Origin: Terricaulis sp.
GTDB lineage: Bacteria; Pseudomonadota; Alphaproteobacteria; Caulobacterales; Aquidulcibacteraceae
Reading direction: 5' to 3'
Assembly (NCBI GenBank): GCA_024707365.1
Contig: JANPZV010000005.1
Span: forward strand, 1,178,001-1,242,000
Length of the DNA stretch: 64,000 nucleotides
Both the position numbers and the translations under genes were made by a program. Positions within the stretch are counted from its first letter, which is position 1, and each line of letters opens with the position of its first letter. Shown here in pieces: positions 58,094 through 64,000 of the stretch. The notes below the pieces were generated by a model. It was not told the origin of the DNA, did not search any database, and was given only the letters and a program-made list of their open reading frames with translations.

Positions 58094-59356
58094 ATGTTGA
58101 ATGAAGAGCGAAACCGGGCGCTCACCCAGATTGGCCCTGGCGCGCCGATGGGCGCTGTGCTGCGGCGTCACTGGCTGCCGATCGGCGCGGTGAGCGAATT
58201 CGATGGCAAAAACGTGCGGCCCGCGCGCGTGCTCGGTGAAGATCTTGTGCTTTACAAGGATCTCAGCGGCGACTTTGGCTTGATCGAGCGCCAATGCCCG
58301 CATCGCCGGGCTGACCTTGCGAACGGCTTTGTTGAAGCGCACGGTCTGCGCTGCAGCTATCACGGCTGGCACTTTAGCGGGCAGGGCCGGTGCCTTGCCA
58401 TGCCGTATGAAGACATCGCCGCGCCTGAGCTTGCATTCCGCGATAAAATCTCCATCAAGGCGTATCCGGTGCGCGCCCATGCGGGGCTTTTGTGGGCGTA
58501 TATGGGTGATGCGCCCGCGCCCGATGTGCCAAATTATGAGCCATTTACGTGGCCGCATGGCTTTCGCCAGATTGTTTTCGCTGAGCTGCCCTGCAACTGG
58601 GCGCAATGCCAAGAGAACTCGATTGATCCGGTGCACTTTGAATGGGCGCACGCCAATTGGAGCGTGCGTCTGCGCGGCGAAACCGGCCCCTATAGCGCGC
58701 GGCACGTGAAAGTGGCGTTCGAGGAGTTCGATCACGGCCTTATCTATAAGCGCATCCGTGAGGACACTGACGAGGCAAATGATTTGTGGACCGTCGGGCG
58801 CGTGGCGCTCTGGCCGATAGGCATGTTCCTTGGCGATCATATCGAGTGGCGTGTGCCGATCGACGATACGCGCACGCTCTCTGTCACATGGTATTTCCAG
58901 CGTATGCCGCAGGAGAGTGAGCCGTTTGAACAGGCCAGCGTGCCGCACTGGTATGGCCCTGTGAAAGATGAAAACGGCGCCTGGATCACAAGCCATGTGA
59001 TGAACCAGGATTTCGTCGCGTGGGCGGGGCAAGGCGCGGTGGCGGATCGATCGCGGGAGCGCTTGGGCAAGAGCGACGAGGGTATCCTGATGATGCGCCG
59101 TCTGCTGTTTAAGGACATCGAACGTGTCGCCAAGGGCGAGGATCCAAAGGCGGTCGTGCGCGGCGGCGGGATTATTGCGCTGCCGGTTGTCGAGCGGGAG
59201 CGGCATACTGAAAGCCGCACGCGCGCGGAAATGCTGGCGCATCCGTTGATGCGGCGGAATTTCCTGCGCTACCCCTATCAGGCCGGGCAACCTGAGACGG
59301 TGCGGGCCGCCCTTTGGGCTGCGGCGGGCGTACGCGAGGCCGATCTTTCCCCTTAA
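58094..59356 (+). CDS. Rieske non-haem iron oxygenase, LigXa/phthalate-dioxygenase-like
   Basis: A 420-residue intact oxygenase. The Rieske ligands are CPHRRADL and CSYHGWHF, and the iron site is QENSIDPVHFEWAH. The start NRALTQIGPGAPMGAVLRRH and size match oxygenase components of the LigXa group, which demethylates a methoxylated biphenyl dicarboxylate, and phthalate dioxygenases. No ferredoxin or reductase gene is near, as for LigXa, whose partners are encoded elsewhere. ATG 58094 has AGGGAGG upstream. It precedes ferB in the operon, so it may demethylate a ferulate-type compound or its product. Confidence 0.87.
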   Translation: MLNEERNRALTQIGPGAPMGAVLRRHWLPIGAVSEFDGKNVRPARVLGEDLVLYKDLSGDFGLIERQCPHRRADLANGFVEAHGLRCSYHGWHFSGQGRCLAMPYEDIAAPELAFRDKISIKAYPVRAHAGLLWAYMGDAPAPDVPNYEPFTWPHGFRQIVFAELPCNWAQCQENSIDPVHFEWAHANWSVRLRGETGPYSARHVKVAFEEFDHGLIYKRIREDTDEANDLWTVGRVALWPIGMFLGDHIEWRVPIDDTRTLSVTWYFQRMPQESEPFEQASVPHWYGPVKDENGAWITSHVMNQDFVAWAGQGAVADRSRERLGKSDEGILMMRRLLFKDIERVAKGEDPKAVVRGGGIIALPVVERERHTESRTRAEMLAHPLMRRNFLRYPYQAGQPETVRAALWAAAGVREADLSP

Positions 59357-59439
59357 AGGTCAATAAAATAGCCTTTGACATTTTATGGGCCGGCCGGGCA
59401 AAATCCGCGCTAAGCCAGTTAGTAAGCCAGGAGGCAAGT

Positions 59440-60282
59440 ATGAGCGAAGCGGGGCCCGATTTGTCCGCATCGTGCGTGGACGTGACGTTCGAGGACGGCA
59501 TCGCTTGGGTGACGCTGAACCGCCCTGAGAAGCGCAATGCGATGAGCCCGACGCTCAATCGCGAAATGCTCGAGATTATCGAGGCGCTGGAAACCGATGA
59601 ACGCTGCAAAGTGTTGATCCTCACTGGCGCGGGCGAATCCTTTTCGGCCGGCATGGACCTCAAAGAATATTTCCGTGAGGTGGATGGGCTGTCGCCCGCA
59701 GAGGTGCGGCGCGTGCGGCAAACAGCTTATGCGTGGCAGTGGCGCAGGCTGATGAATTACCCAAAGCCGACGATCGCGATGGTCAATGGCTGGTGTTTCG
59801 GCGGGGCGTTCACGCCTTTGATTGCCTGCGATCTTTCGGTCGCCGCCAACGAGGCGGTGTTTGGTTTGTCTGAGATCAATTGGGGCATCATCCCTGGCGG
59901 GAATGTCACCAAAGCAGTTTGCGACAAGCTCCGCCCGGCCGATGCGATGCTCTACATCATGACGGGCCGGAACTTCGACGGCGTGAAGGCGGCGGATATG
60001 GGGCTTGTCAATGAGGCCGTCCCGCGCGCGCAATTGCGTGACCACACGCGCGCGCTGGCCAAGGAATTGATGAGCAAGAATCTCCTGGTGATGAACGCCG
60101 CCAAGATTGCGCTCAAGCAGGTGCGAACCATGACGTGGGAGCAGGCGGAGGATTATCTCGGCGCAAAAGCCGGCCAATTGCGCGGGCAGGATACTGAGCG
60201 TGGGCGTGAAAAGGGCCTCACCCAGTTTCTTGACGAAAAGTCCTTCAAGCCGGGGCTCGGAGCGTATCGTCGTGACGAGTGA
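59440..60282 (+). CDS. ferB: Feruloyl-CoA hydratase/lyase
   Basis: A 280-residue crotonase that matches hydroxycinnamoyl-CoA hydratase/lyase closely: WVTLNRPEKRNAMSPTLNRE, SAGMDLKEYFREVDG, MVNGWCFGGAFTPLIACDL and FGLSEINWGIIPGGNV, then WEQAEDYLGAK and FLDEKSFKPGLGAY. These signatures distinguish it from ordinary enoyl-CoA hydratases. It converts feruloyl-CoA (or coumaroyl/caffeoyl-CoA) to the aromatic aldehyde and acetyl-CoA. ATG 59440 has AGGAGG upstream. It precedes ferA by 13 bases; the order ferB-ferA also occurs in Sphingobium SYK-6. Intact. Confidence 0.95.
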   Translation: MSEAGPDLSASCVDVTFEDGIAWVTLNRPEKRNAMSPTLNREMLEIIEALETDERCKVLILTGAGESFSAGMDLKEYFREVDGLSPAEVRRVRQTAYAWQWRRLMNYPKPTIAMVNGWCFGGAFTPLIACDLSVAANEAVFGLSEINWGIIPGGNVTKAVCDKLRPADAMLYIMTGRNFDGVKAADMGLVNEAVPRAQLRDHTRALAKELMSKNLLVMNAAKIALKQVRTMTWEQAEDYLGAKAGQLRGQDTERGREKGLTQFLDEKSFKPGLGAYRRDE

Positions 60283-60295
60283 GCGAGAAGCGTTC

Positions 60296-62393
60296 ATGGC
60301 GAATGTCGCGGCGCTTCTTAAGCCGCGTTCAATTGCGCTCGTTGGCGCATCGGATAAGCCGGGCAGCATCGGCAGCCGCATTCTTGGCAATATCGAGCGG
60401 TTCGCCTTCGCCGGCGATCTGCATCTTGTCAGCCGGACGCGCGAGGAAATCGGCGGGCGCGCGTGCGTGCGCGCGATTGATGATTTGCCGCTCGGCGTTG
60501 ATGTCGCGTTGCTCGCGGTGCCGCGCGATGGGGTTGCCGAGGCCGTTGAAGCGTGCGTGCGGCGTAAGGTGAAAAGCGCGGTGGTGTACGCCTCTGGATT
60601 TTCCGAGACGGGCGAAGAGGGTGAGGCGCTTCAGCACAAGATCGTGGAGATCGCCGCGCGCGGCGATCTTGCATTGCTTGGGCCCAATTGCATTGGCCTC
60701 ACCAATTATCGCGACGGCGCGCCCCTATCATTTGGCAACCAGAGGCCTCGCGCCACGCCTGCGCCTGCGCTGGCCATCGTTGGGCAGAGCGGGGGCATGG
60801 TGGGCGCTGTGCGCATGGCGGCGGAGGCGCGTGGGCTTTCTGTTGCCTGCACGATCGCCACTGGAAACGAAGCCGTCGTCCGCATCGCGGATTTCCTCGA
60901 GCTTCTGGTGGATGATGCAGAGACAAGCGTGATCGCGATCATCGCCGAGGAGATCCGCGATGCGCGGCGCTTTCTCAAACTTGCGGCGCGCGCCAGCGCG
61001 GCGGGCAAGGCGGTGCTCCTGCTGCATCCGGGCCGCAGTGAAGAAGCGCGCGAGGCGGCGCGCTCACACCGGCGCGGTGGCGACGGATTTCGCTGTCATG
61101 GCGGCCATGGTACGCCGCGAGGGCGTTGTCCTGCTCGAAACGCTTGAGGAGGTGGTTGATGTCGCTGAGGTGTTTCTACGCGCGCCGGCAAATGCCGCAA
61201 GCGTTGCGATCCTTACCGATTCCGGCGCATTCAAGGGGATGGCGGCGGACTTCTGCCAGAAGGTCGGGCTCGAACTCGCGGCCCTTTCTCCTGACACGGC
61301 GGCGAAGCTGAAGGCGCGCTTGCCGGATTTTGCGCCCAGCGGCAATCCGGTGGATGTCACCGCGCAAGGTTTGACTGATCCGGCGGTCTATGGCGATTGC
61401 GCGGCGCTTTTGCTTGAGGATGATGCCGTTGGCGCGCTGATGATTGCGATCATGCCGGGCGACGCAGCTACCGGGCTCAAGGTTGCGCGCGCGACATTGC
61501 CGAAACTGGCCGGCGCGCAAAAGCCAATTCAATATGTGCTGTTTGGCGAGGGAAGCCCTGTGGCGCCTGAACTGGCGGCGGAGCTGCATGCTGCTGGCGT
61601 GTCGTTTTCGCGTTCGCCGGAGCGGGCGCTGCGGGCGCTGGCGCACGCGGCGCATCAGGCGCGCGTTGTGGCGCGGCTGAAACAGCGGCGCGCCATGGCG
61701 GCGGCGGCGCCATCGGCGGTCGCTAAGGCCGGAACGCTCACGGAAACACACAGTAAAGCGCTGCTTTCCGCAGCGGGGTTTCCAACGCCGGAGGGCGCGG
61801 AGGCGTCAACCGTTGAGGAAGCGATCGCGATCGCCACGCGCGTGGGCTATCCAGTCGCGCTCAAGGCGCAGGCGGCGGATTTGCCGCATAAAAGCGATGT
61901 CGGCGGCGTGGTTTTGAACGTCGCTGATGAAGCGGGGCTGCGCCAAAGCTGGCGCACATTGCATGACTCTGTCGCCAACGCGCGCCCGGATCTGACGCTT
62001 GATGGCGTTCTGGTTGAGCGCATGGGCGCGCGCGGTTTAGAGATGATTGTCTCGGCGCGGCGCGATCCGCAATGGGGCGTCGTTCTTATGGCGGGCGTTG
62101 GCGGGGTCTGGATTGAAGCGCTTGATGATGTGCGGCTTATGCCGGCCGATTTGTCCGAGGCCGAGATCGTCGCAGAGCTCAAGAATCTGCGCGCGGCGAA
62201 ATTGCTCGATGGGATACGCGGGGCGCCGCCGGCGGATGTCAGCGCGCTGAGCGGGGTGCTGCTTAAGCTGGGCGATCTGATGTACGCCGATCCTGGGATC
62301 GACGAGGTTGAGATCAATCCCTTGGTGGTATACCCGCGCGACGATGGCGCTGTTGTCCTCGATGCCTTGATCACGATTGGAAGTGTTGCATGA
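60296..62393 (+). CDS. ferA: Feruloyl-CoA synthetase, ADP-forming acyl-CoA synthetase type (frameshifted)
   Basis: About 699 residues in one chain: N-terminal CoA-binding Rossmann domain (IALVGASDKPGSIG), ligase domain (VASGFSE-like VYASGFSETGEEG, LLGPNCIGLTNY, IVGQSGGM) and C-terminal ATP-grasp (THSKALLSAAGFP, VALKAQAADLPHKSDVGGV, EINPLVVYP). The phosphohistidine region reads SH-TGAVATDF once a missing base near 61070 is restored. In SYK-6 FerA belongs to this ADP-forming superfamily rather than the usual AMP-forming ligases, so with FerB next to it the call is strong. It activates ferulate and related hydroxycinnamates. The stop overlaps the next ATG. Confidence 0.92.
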
Positions 62394-63055
62394 AGCTGCA
62401 TTGGTCGCCAAGCGCGCCGTTTGTGCGTAAAGTTATGCTCGCCGCAGAAGAGCTTGGGCTCGCGGATCGGATTGAGCGCGTGCGCAGCGGCGTTGGGCCA
62501 ACACGGTTGAACGAGGCGCTGCTTGCCGACAATCCGCTCAACAAATTGCCGACCCTGGTGCTCGACAGCGGGGAGGCGCTTTATGATTCCCGTGTGATCT
62601 GCGAATATCTGGATCATCTGGCGGGTGGCGGGCGGCTTTTTCCTGTCGATCCCGCGCAGCGGTTTAAAGCGCTTCGCCGCCAAGTGTTGGCTGACGGCCT
62701 GTTGGACGTCGCGATCTTGAAGCGTGATGAAGATTGCCGCGGCCTGCGGCATGAATCGCCGTCGCATCAAACGGCCTTCGCCCGAAAGATCGCTGGCGCG
62801 TTTGACGTGATGGAGCGCGATGCGCCTGATTTGGAGGCGAGCCCGTTTGGCATCGGCCATATCGCGTTCGGCTGCGCGCTTACGTATTTCGATTTCCGTT
62901 TTGAGAACTATGACTGGCGCGCGGGGCGCCCAAGGCTCGCTGCCTGGTGCGACATTTTCAAAGCGCGCCCCGCATGCAGCGCGCAGCCATTTGTGGGTGA
63001 GCCGGGCAAGACCTTCCCGCTTTATAAATTCCCCGACGATCCGCCCGCCGCCTAG
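62390..63055 (+). CDS. Glutathione S-transferase family protein 2 (YibF-like)
   Basis: A 221-residue GST, translationally coupled to ferA (ATGA). SPSAPFVRKVMLAAEELG, NPLNKLPTLV and YDSRVICEYLDHL form the glutathione site, and the helical domain ends YDWRAGRPRLAAWCDIF. It is a paralogue of GST 1 at 51378. As the last gene of the ferulate operon it may conjugate or reduce an aldehyde or quinone by-product, or cleave an ether; the sequence does not resolve this. Intact. Confidence 0.87.
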   Translation: MKLHWSPSAPFVRKVMLAAEELGLADRIERVRSGVGPTRLNEALLADNPLNKLPTLVLDSGEALYDSRVICEYLDHLAGGGRLFPVDPAQRFKALRRQVLADGLLDVAILKRDEDCRGLRHESPSHQTAFARKIAGAFDVMERDAPDLEASPFGIGHIAFGCALTYFDFRFENYDWRAGRPRLAAWCDIFKARPACSAQPFVGEPGKTFPLYKFPDDPPAA

Positions 63056-63073
63056 ATGCGGGCGTGATCCTTC

Positions 63074-63514
63074 TCATGGCTTCTTCGGCGTGAACTTCGC
63101 GACTGCGCCAATTTCCCGCAAAACCGATAGCAAATCGCGCACGCCCCAATGTTCGACCACAAGGCCGTCCACCACGCGGTCAAAGCACATGGATTGCATG
63201 CGGATGCGCTTGCCGCTGGGCGGATAGTCCATCAGCTGGCCTGTGTGCGTCGCTTCAAGCGTCCAGTGCGTGGCGACCATGTCGCCCTCGGCTGTCTGGC
63301 GATGGATGGTGGTTTTGATGTCGCTCATGGCGCGGCGAAAGCGGTGCTCGCGTTCAATCCATAAGGCGAGCGTTGGCGGGGAATCGGCGCGGCCGTGATA
63401 GATCACGTCTTTGGAAATAGACGCCATCGAAATTTCGATAGGCGCGCCGTGCTCGGCATAATAGGTCGCCGCCGCAGCTTTGATGGCCTCTAGCCGAGCT
63501 TGTTCGTGACTCAT
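63074..63514 (-). CDS. SnoaL-like/NTF2-fold protein 2
   Basis: A 146-residue protein of the NTF2-like fold: TYYAEHGAPIEISM, a VIYHGR strand, the WIEREHRFRRAM helix, HWTLEATHTGQLMDYPPSG and MCFDRVVDGLVVEHWGVRD, typical of the SnoaL/ester-cyclase branch. The conserved EHWGVRD end is common in that branch and suggests a real enzyme-like pocket. ATG 63514 was chosen. It is convergent with the ferulate operon, 18 bases between. It is only loosely similar to the one at 2137. Role unknown. Confidence 0.75.
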   Translation of the reverse strand: MSHEQARLEAIKAAAATYYAEHGAPIEISMASISKDVIYHGRADSPPTLALWIEREHRFRRAMSDIKTTIHRQTAEGDMVATHWTLEATHTGQLMDYPPSGKRIRMQSMCFDRVVDGLVVEHWGVRDLLSVLREIGAVAKFTPKKP

Positions 63515-63585
63515 GATGGGCCTCAGGCTCGTGATTTTTCTATTCGCCTTTCAAACATTAAAGCAGCGTTCCAGCAAGCGCGGCG

Positions 63586-64000
63586 TCACGGGGAGAGTGC
63601 TTCAGCGAGCACGCTAGCGTCAATCAGCGTGGCCAATTGCGCGCGAGATCGCGCCGCGCGGCCTGCTTGTTGAGCGAGCCAAATCTCCTGTTCGGTGAGC
63701 ACATCCAGCAAATCATCCGGCAACGCGCCTGGGAAGCGATGGTGCGGCCAGCTCGCGGCGACAAGATCAACCGGATAGCCGCTATGCCGCGCCACGAGCG
63801 GCCATATCGTCGCCGGATCAGATGCGCTTTGGCGCGCGCCAGCAATCACAGCGCGGGTAAACTGAACGATGCTCGCGCGCTTTGCCGGATCGGCGAGCGC
63901 GGCGGCTGTCGTATTGAGATTGAACAATTCCCGATAGATCATCGCGTCTTTGAATTCTATCGCGTCATCGCCGAGCGCGGCGAAAGCGCGTTCGCATTCG
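63586..64000 (-). CDS. NMT1/SsuA-type substrate-binding protein 2 (5' partial, cut by window end)
   Basis: The C-terminal 137 residues of a protein very similar to the lipoprotein at 8714: ERAFAALGDDAIEFKD, YRELFNLNTTAAALADPAKRA and a shared RAQLATLIDASVLAEA end. The start lies beyond the window. The two copies flank the catabolic region at both ends. As with the first, no permease is seen in the part available. The aligned region shows roughly half the residues unchanged by eye. Confidence 0.75.
   Translation of the reverse strand, partial: ECERAFAALGDDAIEFKDAMIYRELFNLNTTAAALADPAKRASIVQFTRAVIAGARQSASDPATIWPLVARHSGYPVDLVAASWPHHRFPGALPDDLLDVLTEQEIWLAQQAGRAARSRAQLATLIDASVLAEALSP

Noticed and set aside
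57977-59290. 437-codon minus-strand frame opposite the Rieske oxygenase
   Set aside because: The plus-strand frame carries complete Rieske and iron motifs; the antisense frame has none.
1-64000. Mobile element, prophage, CRISPR array, tRNA or rRNA
   Set aside because: No transposase, integrase, direct-repeat array or conserved RNA sequence was seen; codon use looks even across the window.

Overview
The window is a dense, GC-rich stretch of bacterial chromosome, almost certainly alphaproteobacterial and most like Sphingomonadales or a close relative. The reasons are the three TonB-dependent receptors with a GTRI/GSR-type plug, the many single-gene divergent units, and a set of catabolic genes that match the lignin-monomer pathways known from Sphingobium SYK-6 (ADP-forming feruloyl-CoA synthetase, feruloyl-CoA hydratase/lyase, 4-oxalomesaconate hydratase, LigI-, LigB- and LigK-family enzymes). 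I see no rRNA, tRNA, phage, transposase or CRISPR. Nearly every base lies in or next to a gene of aromatic or C1 catabolism.

Left third (1-21.7 kb): MFS permease, amidohydrolase, SnoaL-like protein and MarR regulator; a minus operon of a core-MetE-like methyltransferase, HSL-type esterase and carboxymuconolactone-decarboxylase-like protein; a TonB receptor; a solitary lipoprotein of the NMT1/SsuA type; metF with an unrecognised upstream gene; then a minus C1 operon (SMP-30 lactonase, core-MetE 2, methyltransferase-like protein 1, purU, methyltransferase-like protein 2) divergent from a plus operon (MFS, amidohydrolase, PAL-like beta-propeller, core-MetE 3). This block looks built to take up a substrate, strip a methyl group and run the one-carbon unit through folate.

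Middle third (22-47 kb): two more TonB receptors, an aldehyde dehydrogenase, LigI-like lactonase, a LigB-type extradiol dioxygenase, a Tat-exported EthD protein, three tandem RraA/LigK-type aldolase paralogues, a class III CoA-transferase, a GntR regulator, a crotonase, a VanA-like Rieske demethylase next to a benzoylformate-decarboxylase-like ThDP enzyme, and a PQQ/cytochrome c dehydrogenase.

Right third (47-64 kb): a minus operon with ligJ, a RidA protein, two EthD-like proteins and an MFS permease; a plus operon GST-LigI-PQQ dehydrogenase; two more two-domain EthD proteins facing each other across a palindromic control region; and a plus operon with a DHA2 exporter, a LigXa/phthalate-dioxygenase-like Rieske oxygenase, ferB, ferA and a second GST. 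Together they suggest ferulate-type side-chain removal, O-demethylation by both Rieske and methyl-transfer routes, extradiol cleavage and lower-pathway hydrolysis to central metabolites. LigA, LigC and Rieske reductase partners are not in the window.

A major caveat: about 30 single-base frameshifts, many in homopolymer runs, break otherwise intact genes. They look like long-read consensus errors rather than decay, so I annotate the joined genes and give the approximate break points.
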